From NCBI GenBank assembly GCA_030248065.1, contig JASAMV010006079.1:1-64000 (forward strand): a stretch of 64,000 bases of DNA. The letters are read 5' to 3'. Positions within the stretch are counted from its first letter, which is position 1. Each line of letters starts with the position of its first letter. The notes under the pieces are model-generated. The model saw only the letters and a program-made list of their open reading frames with translations, had not been told where the DNA came from and did not search any database. This stretch comes from Rhynchonema sp. JSB1_4. Lineage: Eukaryota > Nematoda > Chromadorea > Monhysterida > Xyalidae. Of this stretch, positions 49,201 to 59,729 are shown one piece after another. Position numbers and translations under genes: made by a program.

Positions 49201-51532
49201 TGGACATGTCTTCAAAGCATTTGAACAAGCAGCCCATTCCTATATTGAAGTCTGATCCGAAGCCAATTTTACAAATGTAGGGGTGACGTTTCACTCGTGG
49301 GTTACGAGCGACATGAATGCCCACCTCTAACAAAAAAATTTTTTTCCTCCCTGACATCTTTCATTTTTCGGGGTTTCCGTTTCGGGTTTCTTTAAGTTTT
49401 TTTCGGGACTTTCGGTGGCCACGTTCCGGAATATGGGTAACCTTGTCGAGGCCTTACACATCCAATAAAACTCAACTCATGCTCCCACGGCACTGAGGCG
49501 TGCATATGTCTGCATACATGCTCAGTTTAGATGATGGTGGAATAACGTAACAGGGGGAACAACACCACAGGTATGACAACGCCTCGAAGGCAGGGTTGAA
49601 TTAAAAAAAAGTAAAAATTTTTTTGTAAAAAAAGAAATTTCATTGTTCAAGAAACCAATTTTTTGGGAGTCCGGAATAAAAAAAGTGATTTAAAAAAAAA
49701 TTTAAAGTTTTTAAAAAAAATCGATAATAAAAAATTTTTTTAATCCACCCCTGCCCTTCTCCGACTCGGAGGAGGACAACGACACAGAATCAATTAATGG
49801 GCTAAACACTAAGAGAGCGCATTGAAGAAACAGATGTTATCATGCAAGGTGCGTATCGGTGACTCTGTGGAGATTATATAAACCAGGGCTAGGGCCAGGG
49901 TTGGATTAAAAAAAAGTAAAAAATTTTTTGTAAAAAAAATTTTTTTAAAAAAAAAAGTTGGCCACTTTTTTTATTTTAAAATTTTAAAAAGTAAGTCCAC
50001 TTTTTTATTATTTCCCCCCTTTTTTTCGTTATTTTCTCACTTTTTTAAGGTAAAAATGTATGTTTCCATGCGTTTTATTGCTCATCATTCTCAAAAAATC
50101 GCCTGCGGCGCTTATATTTCAGTTTAAAATGGCGTTGTAATGGACTCACACAGTTCCCAGACATCCCAACAATCGCTGCATGTATTATATAGGACACCCC
50201 AGACTACTCCACGTTGCTCGCCCATTTGCAGTTGTGTGGATTTGTCATTTGTTCCTATTGTCACACAGCATGAGTGTGGTGTAAGTCTTTATCTCTCTTC
50301 AAATTTATCTCCAAATTCACAAACAGAAGGTTGGTATTCCCTTTGTCATATACATATGCCCACAGAGTTACCTTCGGGCGGGTTCTCAAAGTTATGACCA
50401 AATGGGCTAGATCGCAGGTGATCGACATAAACATGCAAGTCAGTGGAGAAGTTCTCTTTAGTGTCCCTCAAAACATACCTAAGTAACATGATTTCAGAAA
50501 TTTCATTTTTCTAGAAACCAATTTTTTGGGGGTCCGGAATAAAAAAAGTGATTTTAAAAAAAAATTTTAAAAAGTTATTTTAAAAAAAAAAAGTTCGATA
50601 ATAAAAAATTTTTTAATCCAACCCTGGCTAGGGCTATATAAACCGATTGGCGAAAAAAATGGAAACTCACCAAATTCATACACAAAGCACGCGCCATCAT
50701 AATAGAGTGCACGCCAGGCCAGTTGTGCGCCGATTTGTGTGCATCCCGTTTGGACTCCACCTGGATAACGAAAGGACACGGTGTTCTATGTACTTACAAA
50801 AATTCCTGCACAAAAATACATCATCGACCAACGTACACTTTTCGCTGTATGCCAGTGTGGTGCCGTAATGTACGCAGGTGCCGAGCAGTGGTACACCAGA
50901 ATTAACGGTGCTGCTGGCTGCATTCAAATAGCACGTGCCGCCACCAATCACCCAGTCAACAGACACGCACGTCGACACCGTGTCACAGTACGCACGACAC
51001 GCGTCCATCGTCGGCTGCGAGCTACTGCCTGCGTGTGAAACATCAGCTGATCGGTGGGTGCAAACGAACAGGACCGGCTCCAAACTTGGGGATCAGTCCG
51101 GTATTGTCATGTTCATTGTTGCAGAGAATATGTCCAGGTGTAGTTGATTGCGACAAGCGTAAAATTCTGGCTGTATTTTTATACGTAGTTGAACAGGTGT
51201 GCGCTTGTCAGTGTAGGCCAAAGCCCACGCAACATAAACTACCGCTCGGTGAAAGCTGACCTAGCATTATACCAATGTTCCTTGTGTGAAAAACACAAGT
51301 GACCATGGTTTGGTACACCACAACCGCACCGCGACCTACCAGCGGCATAGGTGAGCACACAGCCAACTTGTTGCACTGTCCATCCAATTGACATATCACA
51401 GACCAGTTGAGCTGTACAAAGGACATAAAGAGCGTTGTTGGATATCACATCAGGGCTGTGAAACATCAGCTTACCATTTGTGGTGGTGACTGACACCAAC
51501 AGAACGACGGTCATTCCATTGCAGAGATGCAT
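37952..51532 (-). CDS. C-type lectin/CCP/EGF seven-helix receptor (adhesion-GPCR-like)
   Basis: Thirty-eight exons on the minus strand, 4719 nt, 1572 aa, phase kept at every junction: 51532-51475, 51411-51340, 51028-50829, 50785-50671, 49012-48876, 48802-48661, 48168-48055, 47972-47886, 47639-47430, 47265-47167, 46999-46854, 46631-46520, 46375-46238, 46189-46034, 45722-45571, 45499-45433, 45220-45080, 44999-44932, 44869-44626, 44212-44066, 43886-43671, 43602-43543, 43477-43409, 43269-43139, 42688-42571, 42509-42354, 41925-41779, 41577-41461, 41207-41103, 41040-40877, 40269-40123, 39779-39741, 39619-39485, 38996-38912, 38840-38716, 38468-38391, 38249-38162, 38085-37952. Signal peptide, PAN-like region, four C-type lectin units, six CCP-like modules, four EGF-like modules, then seven helices. 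I know no named receptor of this make-up. Likely a surface carbohydrate- or ligand-binding receptor; function is inference. The exon 3/4 junction is the least certain. Confidence 0.88.
39018..39228. mobile_element. inverted-repeat element in receptor intron 33
   Basis: TTTTCGAAACGGTGTAAAGG at the left is matched in reverse complement at the right. Inner words such as AAAGGTCGG and GAAAGCTCGGTCG are also mirrored. It is about 211 bp in the intron between the third and fourth helix exons. Confidence 0.8.
40877..41577 (-). other. three EGF-like modules before the first helix (exons 28-30)
   Basis: Each exon holds one module of C-N-P-C-x-N-G-G-x-C type: [28 protein letters not shown] and [16 protein letters not shown]. 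The second and third begin with the DIDEC/NIDEC calcium-binding EGF pattern. All boundaries are phase 1 except the last, which is phase 0 and joins exon 31 at the foot of helix 1. Confidence 0.9.
42793..43090. repeat. two copies of a small foldback in receptor intron 24
   Basis: GTGCAGAGTAATGTTGGTCT with CTGTTTCG and a closing CAGACAGACC occurs at 42793-42852 and again at 43032-43090. GGTCTG and CAGACC within each copy can pair, so each copy can form a hairpin. Confidence 0.7.
44401..44527. repeat. 65-bp direct duplication in receptor intron 19
   Basis: The 62-base block starting AAGCAAGTTTTACGCTGAT at 44401 is repeated at 44466 with only two changes, a very recent tandem duplication inside the intron. 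Confidence 0.95.
46728..46846. repeat. hexanucleotide (ATAAAC/ATGAAC)n microsatellite
   Basis: About twenty diverged hexamers of ATAAAC, ATGAAC and GTAAAC type in receptor intron 11, ending just before the exon at 46854. The long minus-strand frame rich in Tyr/Val/His is only a by-product of the repeat. Confidence 0.9.
48181..48213. mobile_element. solo TATAGTCC-family terminus at a receptor splice acceptor
   Basis: TATAGTCCAACCACCAGCTC plus ATGAGACGACTT matches the end of the elements at 19987 and 23242. On the minus strand it lies immediately upstream of the acceptor of exon 7 (exon begins 48168). No opposite terminus was found nearby. An A-then-C homopolymer run follows at 48240-48280. 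Confidence 0.7.
49139..49185 (+). ncRNA. tRNA-like remnant with a B-box motif
   Basis: GGGTTCGAATCCC matches the RNA polymerase III B-box consensus, preceded by GACTTAGAGC, which weakly resembles an A-box. The 5-bp T-stem and acceptor stem do not pair properly, so it is more likely a decayed tRNA or a tRNA-derived SINE piece than a working tRNA. It lies in receptor intron 4. Confidence 0.3.
49591..49753. mobile_element. short CAGGGTTG element, internally deleted
   Basis: The left end CAGGGTTGAATTAAAAAA and a right end matching the reverse complement enclose about 160 bases of A/T-rich DNA. It shares internal words (AACCAATTTTTTGGG, GTCCGGAATAAAAAAAG) with the longer neighbour at 49896-50626. 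Target duplication is not clear. Confidence 0.7.
49896..50626. mobile_element. hAT-like non-autonomous element with 8-bp target duplication
   Basis: The 731-bp element starts CAGGGTTGGATTAAAAAA and ends with TTTTTTAATCCAACCCTG. It is flanked on both sides by GCTAGGGC (49888-49895 and 50627-50634), a perfect 8-bp duplication as made by hAT transposases. The short inner open frames show no transposase motifs. It sits in receptor intron 4. Confidence 0.88.
50671..51532 (-). other. signal peptide and PAN-like N-terminal region (exons 1-4)
   Basis: Exon 1 encodes [18 protein letters not shown], a short hydrophobic signal peptide. Exons 3-4 contain [16 protein letters not shown] and further spaced cysteines (GTCYLN, GTCVHY, GCTQIG), resembling PAN/apple folds. 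Exon 2 carries [19 protein letters not shown]. The 43-base intron between exons 3 and 4 (50786-50828) is the shortest proposed in the gene and is inferred from frame. Confidence 0.65.
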
Positions 51533-52576
51533 CGTGTTGCTGCTTTATGTGATTGCGTTATTGTTACTGAACCACGTGGTCCAATTTGCCATCGCCGTGG
51601 GCAGGCTGACACAAAAATAAGCTTTGTGCCGAAAACGCATTTCACGGTCTGATTGAGCATCGAGCGACCAGCGACAAAGCCGGAGCCTCTGAGCTACAAC
51701 ATGACGTGAACCCTGATGGCCTATTGTTCGAATGTAACCATGCATGGTGCATAACCAATGGTTAAAAAATGACCATACGGCCACACTATTATTTATGCAT
51801 TTTGGTTGTTCACCCGAGAAGGATCGCGAGTCATAAAAAAGACACGAAACAAAACAAACGATGTCATAATAAGGAACGACGGAAACTGCGTGCCATATAG
51901 TACGGCACACTAAATAGAACGATATGCACTAAGAGCTACGCGTACAATACCATCGAACAATAATACCCACATGCACAGACAAAGAAACGATCAATTGCGG
52001 TACAAAGCTACAAGAAGGGTCCTGTGGCAAGATCAGTGTTATGGAACAGCAATAGTGATACCGGGACTAAAATTCAGCAATGGAGCACTTGAAATCACAG
52101 TATTATGACGAACAATTGGAATTATGGGATCGGGCAAGCTATGCATCAGGTCGAGTTTGGATAATGGAAGCTACTGTATGTCAGAGATCGAAACCAAAAA
52201 ACTGATCGTGTCTTACATCGTCTTACATTACATCAAAATAAACCGAGATTATAGTTAAGTGAAAATTCTTGTACAAATAATGGAAAGAGGGATTTTGTCT
52301 ATGTCACTAAAATGAAAGGTAACGGTAGTCAACAACTGCACAACCAAACCTATAAAAAATCTCGTGAGTCCATGTAGAGCAGATCAAAAAACATCAGCAG
52401 CAGCGTCGGTAAAGCAATAAAAGGTAGACAAACCACTATGATCTAAAAAAGAAACGCACAATAAAATAAATACCTATGCTTTAAGTAAGTGAAACACAAT
52501 GAATGTAATGACTCAAAAAGTCACGCCGAATAAATGGAAAACCATAGATACGTATTGCTAAGACACAAAGTCAATG
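51533..52576. other. intergenic region between receptor and dpy-19
   Basis: About 1 kb separates the dpy-19 stop from the receptor start, both on the minus strand. It must hold the receptor promoter and the dpy-19 3' UTR. A/T-rich, with no gene or clear element recognised. Confidence 0.6.
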
Positions 52577-55500
52577 CTAAACCATCAGGACAGTGTATTG
52601 CTGGTTACTGAAAACCACTTTGAATGGTGCGATATCATTCCGATCTCTCACTCGTTCGCAGAAAGGCTTGTTTCGCTTGTTCTCCGGATCGATGATGTCC
52701 CACGAACCAAGGATGCTGCATTCTTCTCTAAAATATGCATTATAAAACATCAGGACGCGACACACAGTGGCAAGGATTCGAGAAAGTGTTCACCACAGAA
52801 ACCAGCAAATGTTGCTAATGTCACCAACGGCACGCTCAATTCGACTCACTTTGCTGGATTTTTCATGCACCAATGGTACTCGAACACGTAATACTTGACT
52901 TTGAGCGCCTTGATGATTTCGTATACATCCTTCGGAGGTTTGCGACTGAACACCGAATACGACATCATCACGCGATGCCTGAATGGACAAGAGCAATGTT
53001 TATACCAATGAAATGGGATTGGACACAGGCTAAGATAATGTGAATGAACTGCAATTATGGAAACGAAACAAAAGCAAAATATGTGCATCGAGTGCGCGCA
53101 CCTGAGTCCGACGTCCTCATAATGTGGATGCATAGCGATCGGTCGATGGGTCGACAGTTTGACATTGGCCATCGTTGGCATCGTGCCAGCAAACGGTTCG
53201 TCTCAAAATAATATCGGTCATTGCGCAAAATTGATTCGATCGTAAGAACAGCACGTCAACGAAAATATTTTACCAATTTTGGTAGTTTTGTTGATCCATT
53301 CAAATAATTCTTCCAGATCCGGGTTCGAGTACTCGCCGAGTATGCTCCATTGTTGTTTCAAATTCGACACACCCTGTACGGCCATGCAAGCGATCAAGGC
53401 AACGGCGAACGCCTGCTGGTGCAACGGACGGACACGACCGCCGAACAGACCGTAACACACCTGCAACCAGGGTGACTCAAAAGTGCACAACCACCGACTG
53501 CATCGCATAGCACACAACGGTTGGCTGCTGATTTTGTGGTAGAGCAGTGCGCACTTTGGTTACAATCCCCAGCTAACAGAGAATCACAAGAGCGCACACC
53601 CGAATTGTGTTTGTGCGATACACTGTTGGCGCGCAGCACATGGTAATTCGATTTGGCTATCAAAAGACTAATGGAACAAGTCTAAGCCGGTGTAGCTGCT
53701 GCTGCTGCGGCGTGATTACAAACAACATACAATGTGCACCCTGGCTATGGGTCTTGAAATTGCACACTTGGCACACAATTTAGACGGCGGCTTGGCTCAA
53801 GTTGAATTTGAAAATGGTAAGCTCTTCTGGCAGTGGGCTGCCCGTGCGTGTGTTTGCGTCATGTGAATATTCATGAAACGGCTCAAAGCTACAAACCAGC
53901 AGTCAAAAGCACATACAATTTTGCACGTAACAACCCCAACAATAGGTGCCTACAAAGGGAACGGAAGAGTAACCTTTGGTGATGCAAGCACAGCGGCGAG
54001 AATGCACAAATGAGGCGTCCAGAAGAGTTTGAGTCGCATAATCAAAAACGACATGACGGTATAGGCGAGCATTTGTAGCACATTGTACGCTATCTGAATG
54101 GTGGGATTGACAACATTACATAAGGTCGATCACTTCATTAGACATCAGACGCCCAACGCACCATGCCTCGATCATAGTTGGTGGGCGTGCCAGAACTGCA
54201 AGCGGTCAGACAGCGCACTTGGTCATAGGCAATCTGCAATGTGGGCGATGGCGTCAAACAGTGACAGTTACATAGCTCAAAAATGGCGTTGAATCATCAA
54301 ATATATGCCAATATACTAACCACAGCCAGGTACAGCAGTGTGACAATTCCAGCAGCCGGCAGCAGGAGGGTGAGTGAAAGTTTGGTGTACGTCTGCAAAC
54401 AATCAAAATAGTCGTTCACAATAGGCCAGCAACATGACCGAATCAAAACAAAATTAAATGAAGAAATCAGAACGGAAGATATACAGAAGGAAACGCGAGA
54501 CACGAACCTCGACCGGTTGAAAATCGAATTCGGCAGCACAAGTATACAGTCGCGTGTCGAACGTTGAAAAGTCGGTGAACTTAGCGCGTAGAATATCGAA
54601 TATGTGTGCCTGCAAACTAACGAACCTTTAACCTTTATCTTGTGCAAACTATAAACCTGATGCAAAATTATTTTTGAAGTGAAAATCACGGATATTTTAT
54701 CCGATCTAGGCATCAGAAACAAAGATCTTGGCCCCCCCATTTTGACAAAACCACCCCAAACGCACGTCGTCTTTGATTCCAGTCAATTGAGCGATGCCAA
54801 TTTTGATGCCGAGCACACCGGCGGCAAAGACGAGCACTTGCGTGGCTCGGATCACAAACGTGAATTTCAGGTACGAAAACAAGTCCTCTACCACGATTAT
54901 GATCTATAAACGGGTACGGCTGCGTTTCAAACACTTGGATCAACTCAGAAAAGGCGATAAATCGAGAGTGAAATAAGCAACTGTTTAACACAGTAAAAAA
55001 ACTGACCAAAACTGAAAGCACACTCGATAAAAACAGCGAAGTGACGAGCATTTCGTTGCCAAAGAGCAAAATGTAGCCTCCAGCAAAGCCAATCTACAAA
55101 AGGAAACTGACTACATTGATCAAAATTATCTCGTGTTTTGAAAATTTCAACAACAAACCAAATGTCCAAGCGCAATCGAAGTCATGGTCTGCGGCGGGAT
55201 GTAGCCAAACACGAAGCATACGAACAAAGCGCCCACTTGGGTGCTCAGAGAAAATGACGCAAACTGAAATCCAATGTAAGTGGACAAATAAGTTTGGGGG
55301 TGCAGAAACCATCAGGAATGACAATATTGTGGGATGACAATATTTTTTGAAGCCGACGAAAACAAAAAGATACTACATAACACATACACGCACCTGCCAG
55401 AAGCACATGAAATTCATGGTGAGTCCGGCAACGAGCATTGTCCACTGGAAGCCGCCTTGTCGTTTCCTGCGTAGTGCGCATCATGTGTGCTGTTCGTGTG

Positions 55501-58227
55501 ATGTTATCCACAAAGCACTCCGATACAGCGCATTTTGCAGTCCCACAGATAGACTTAAAGTTGAAACAAACTTGATCATGTAAGAGATGAGCAACATTTG
55601 CGCGAGAAACACTGGATAACCAAATGTTTCACGCAATGGTGGCGTCCATTGGATTCGGGTGGCCTCGCCGTGGTTGAAAAAGAATGCGGCAACGGCGATC
55701 AGACCTCCGAACAGAGAATCGCTGCAAAAGGCAGTGTGTTGCAACCAGGTTTTTTTGCCACTAATGGTGGCTCAGTGGACCACCAAAAGTTTTGAATGAG
55801 CCACAAGATCTTGGCAGATGAGCCACTAGAATTTTGAGGAAGCCAGTACTTAAGTAAGAACGAGCTGTTGAATCTCTGGCAAATGAGCCACCCCATTTTG
55901 AAAAACCCTGGTTGCAAAACACATCAAAATAAATGCAAATAAATAAAAAATTATTGGCAGAATAATAACTCAACCTGATCAAGATGCCATAGGCAAAAAG
56001 AAATGTCGCCACGGCACCGCCGAACACAAACGCGGCGTTGACGTAGAAATATGGCGCATTGCCGTTGCCTGTAGACGTGCATAATACATGGGTTGAATTT
56101 CATTTCACAACGGAATGTGCTGATTACGATGATGCTAAAAAAATTAGAGATCACCAATCAGAGTGTGCACCTTCACAGCTCATAATCGGAGACAAATTCT
56201 CGCCACGACTCGTCTCGTAACAGATTTCGGTTTCCCACTTGTACGAGTCGGCCATTTGCTTGTATGTTCGATACAGGAAGCCGATCAGTACCTGGTTTGA
56301 TAATTCCGTTTGATTTCTTATTTTTTCGCAAAAATGTCAAAATGTGCTAATCATATACGGACCACAGCACGAACCTCTGGATACAGATTGAATCGTTTGA
56401 GCGTGTTGATGGTGTGTCCGTGCTCGGTGACGTTGTCGTGAGTGATCGCGTGCATGCCAATCGCCAATGATGGTGCGTTTACTATCGTTTTGTAGTACGA
56501 GAAGTAGAGACCCTGAAATTTAACAATTGGCTTGGGACGAGTGGTTAGTTCTGTTTGTGGTAGATGCATTCAAAGACTTTGCAAGCTCAACAACACCACA
56601 TCGGCACGTACCATTTCCGTTCGGAAAGTCATCTCGCGTTCGAGATCGGACAAATGTGAGAAGTGACGATCTGACTCGAACATAAACGACAAGTGATGGC
56701 GATGCATCACGCCGAAACCGATTCCTAAAGTTGTGAAAACGCTGGTTTTGAACTTTGTCGCTCAGAAAAATGAAACTCCAGTATTCTCCATAATGGCACG
56801 GCAATAACCACAACTGTGATGATGGAACGGAATGAACTATACGGGCGGTGGCGAAAAAACCGGTTTTTATGTTTCGTGAAAAAAATCGATAAAGAACAAC
56901 AGTGTATAAGGACAGGGGGATCCCAATCCCAAATTAGGTATTTTCGAGGTATGTTAATGTCAGCAGGGACACTACAGTGGTGTCTATGGGTGTTTGTGTT
57001 TTCAATGCTGATTGTGACCAAAATCGGTAAAACAAGCCATATTGACATCTTCCGTGCATCAAATGCACAGTTGTGATTGTGAAAATATCGGTACCTCATA
57101 TTTTTGCGAAAGAAAAACCGAAGAACCGGAGGATAAATTTCCAGTACATACGGTGAAATCACCGGTATGGGCTACGTTGACCTTAAAACTTGCAAAGCAG
57201 TAACACGTTCACGATATTCTATTCAATACATCGAAACCATCCAAAAACACTGGATTTTGGAGGTTTTGGGCTTTCAACTGCACTCCCACACGTTTGCATG
57301 CACTTCAAAAAAGTTGAAAAATTGGGACCAAAAACGCCATGTTTGGGGAAGCCTAGGGAAAATACTGGCCGGTTTTTTTCACGGAAATTTATTTTGTTAT
57401 ACGGTCCAAAAAACGGCTCCGGTTTTGTCGGTTGGAGACTGAGGTTTCTTTAGTTTTTTTCACGTTTGGGTTTTCTCGTTTTTTTCGTGATTTTTTCTAT
57501 CCGCCAGTAGTGGATCAACATCAATGCAGGAGCAGAAGTGCGTTACAAGACGTGGCTGGCCAAAACATTGTCTTTACGGTAGGTAATTTTAGCGACAGGT
57601 GTGCACTGCTACTGCAGCTGCACAACCAGTGGTGTCGTTAGGGGGGGGCTGGGGGGTTACCCCCCTAGTATGGGGTATGGGAAATCGGCCGGGGTATGGG
57701 AAATTTTCCACTTTTGGAACAAGCACCCCCTAAGAAATGACTTTGTGACCCTGAGAAGACCAAAATTGACCATTTTTCGCCTAAAAATGTCAAAGATCGC
57801 TTGCTAACGCAAGAAAACTGTGTTTTAGGCACTTTTTCGACCAATTTTTGGCACTTTTAGGAGATTTTTGGGGTCATTTTTTCAAAATCCCCACCCTCGG
57901 GTATGGGAAATTTTTGAGTTTTTGGAGAAACCCCCTGGCATGGGAAATTTTTGATTTTTGGGGGTATGTATGGGAAATTTCCCGAAAATTGGGCTGGGTA
58001 TGGGAAAATTTCGATTTCTCAACGACACCACTGTGCACAACATGTGACTTTAATAAATGAAGGACATTTCGGGGGACAATCTGTTAAATCTTACACTTAC
58101 CAACAGCGCAAAGGAGCAAACGCCATAAGACGTCCTTTGTCGACAGCCGTTCTTGTTGCGAATCATCATACGCATCAGCGGTGGCGTTTGATTTCCGGTC
58201 TTTATTTTTTCGTCGAGACGGTTTCAT
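52577..58227 (-). CDS. dpy-19: dpy-19-type C-mannosyltransferase
   Basis: Multi-pass ER enzyme that attaches mannose to tryptophan in thrombospondin-repeat and related proteins. Eighteen exons: 58227-58101, 56724-56612, 56512-56375, 56291-56171, 56068-55975, 55721-55572, 55466-55394, 55263-55159, 55093-55007, 54903-54766, 54609-54508, 54392-54321, 54233-54162, 54093-53974, 53460-53274, 53201-53102, 52978-52850, 52727-52577. Total 2079 nt, 692 aa, close to the usual ~680. Family landmarks: [107 protein letters not shown] and [10 protein letters not shown]. The start was chosen as the ATG giving a short basic N-terminus ([12 protein letters not shown]) before the first helix; an in-frame ATG 75 bases upstream is possible. 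Intron 1 is long and carries a hAT-like element. Confidence 0.96.
55746..55910. mobile_element. short hAT-like element in dpy-19 intron 5
   Basis: It runs from CAGGTTTTTTTGCCA to AAAACCCTG with mirrored GAGCCAC words inside. Flanks are GTTGCAAC on the left and GTTGCAAA on the right, a 7-of-8 target duplication. The insertion ends only 25 bases from the acceptor of exon 6 (exon begins 55721). Confidence 0.75.
57627..58033. mobile_element. hAT-like non-autonomous element in dpy-19 intron 1
   Basis: The 407-bp element begins CAGTGGTGTCGTTAG and ends with TCAACGACACCACTG. It is flanked by a perfect 8-bp duplication TGCACAAC (57619-57626 and 58034-58041). The interior repeats GTATGGGAAAT several times. 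No transposase is encoded. Confidence 0.92.
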
Positions 58228-58369
58228 GCTGTCTGTGTCTGCCTGAGACAAACCGTAAAGTCCGTAATGGAAGGCCGACCAATTGTTTGGCAACAGGAAC
58301 AAATCCTGACATTTATTATTTTGGCTCCCGAACAGGTCTGATGGAGCGTCAACCTACCTACGTACTGTA

Positions 58370-58830
58370 CCTAGGGGGGGGACGTCCCACCCTCCTCCCC
58401 AGCTACACCATTGGGGGCCCCCAAAACCATCTATCTATCGTCAACACTTTTTGATTCATCCATCTATCGCCAACACTTTTGGGCTAATCTATCTATCGTC
58501 AACAAATTCTGGGGACGATCTATCTATTGTCAACAACAATCGACCCCGAAATTGATATTTTTGACTCAAATTGGCTCAAAGTCGGTATTTGTCACCCCAA
58601 ATAGGCAAAAAATCGCGCGCTACGCGCGGATTTTGTACACCTAATCTAACTACATTTTAATTAATATTTACACATTATTGCCTACTTAGTACACTATACT
58701 ATACCTTGATTTTTGGTGACCCCCCACCATCTATCTATCGTCAACAAGTCTGGGTCGACCCCTCAAATTTCGGACCTGGGTCATCTACCTAGCTATCGTC
58801 AGCACATTTCGGGTGTCGATCTATCTACCC
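58370..58830. repeat. CTATCTATCGTCAACA tandem repeats
   Basis: ATCTATCTATCGTCAACA recurs about every 30 bases between 58428 and 58815, with varying G/C-rich spacers. A reverse-complement copy (TGTTGACGATAGATAGAT) stands at 59998-60048, so the array and its partner probably bracket one larger element. GCGCGCTACGCGCGG near 58614 is a local palindrome repeated in variant form near 59502. Confidence 0.75.
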
Positions 58831-59729
58831 TGGCCTTGGCCAAGTACTACACTGCCGTGCCGACTGCCCTCTACAGTAGTGTATTAAGGCTTGATAGTGG
58901 TGCACAGGTACACTTACGCACGTTTGTTGTTCGTTCAGAGCAGTGTAGTTCCTGGTCCGGCGCGGCGGTTAGTGTACCTACCCCTTTTTTCCGTGCGGCG
59001 GTTAGATGAATGAAACACTGCTACACACACACTCCTTTTAGTGTAAGACCCAAATTCAAGAAAAAGTCACTTTTTGAGGTGGAAAATTTGACCGATGTTT
59101 GCCCCTTTTGGAAAAAATTCTCCATAAAAGGGTATTTTGACTATTTTTGACATCATTGACCTGAAAATCACCCGCTACCCCCCCCCCAAACCCCCCACCT
59201 CCAACACTGGACCCAAAACTCACACATTTTAGGCCTAAAAATGCCCATTTTAGGCAAAAATTGGGGGAGATGGAGATAGTGTACCCGGAGGGGAGATAGG
59301 GGATAGTGTACCACCTGAGGGGGAGATAGCGTACCCGAGGGCAGTGTTGGAGGTACTCTGGAGAGGGGATACCTACTGTACCGCGCTCGGAGAGGGGGGG
59401 ATACCTACTGACCTAGGGGGGTTGGGGGGGTTAGGTTTTGGGGTGAAAATTTTTTAGGTGTTTATTATGTGTGGAAGTGGAATCGTGTGAAAACGTAGTA
59501 TTTGCGCGCGTAGCGCGCGAATTTCGGGTAATTTGAGGTAAAAACCACTGATTTTACACTAATTTTGGCCATTTTGGTCAAAAATTGGCACTTTTGGGGC
59601 AAAATCGGGGGATACCTACTGTACCGGGGTGAAAATCGGGGGGGGGATACCTACCTACTGTACCATGCCAAACATCGGGGGGATACCTACTGTACCAGGC
59701 GAGGGGGATACCTACTGTACTGGGGGGGC
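58831..59729. repeat. G/C-rich low-complexity and GATACCTACTGTACC repeats
   Basis: Runs of G or C up to ten bases alternate with GGGGATACCTACTGTACC words (59360-59720) and lines such as AGTGTACCCGGAGGGGAGAT. No coding region is supported. Homopolymer runs here may be unstable or misassembled. Confidence 0.7.

Noticed and set aside
51545..51910. 121-residue minus-strand frame as a gene or receptor exon
   Set aside because: No domain or acceptor linking it; it is upstream of the receptor signal peptide. A GTAGCTCAGAGG word suggested a tRNA A-box, but no matching B-box follows.
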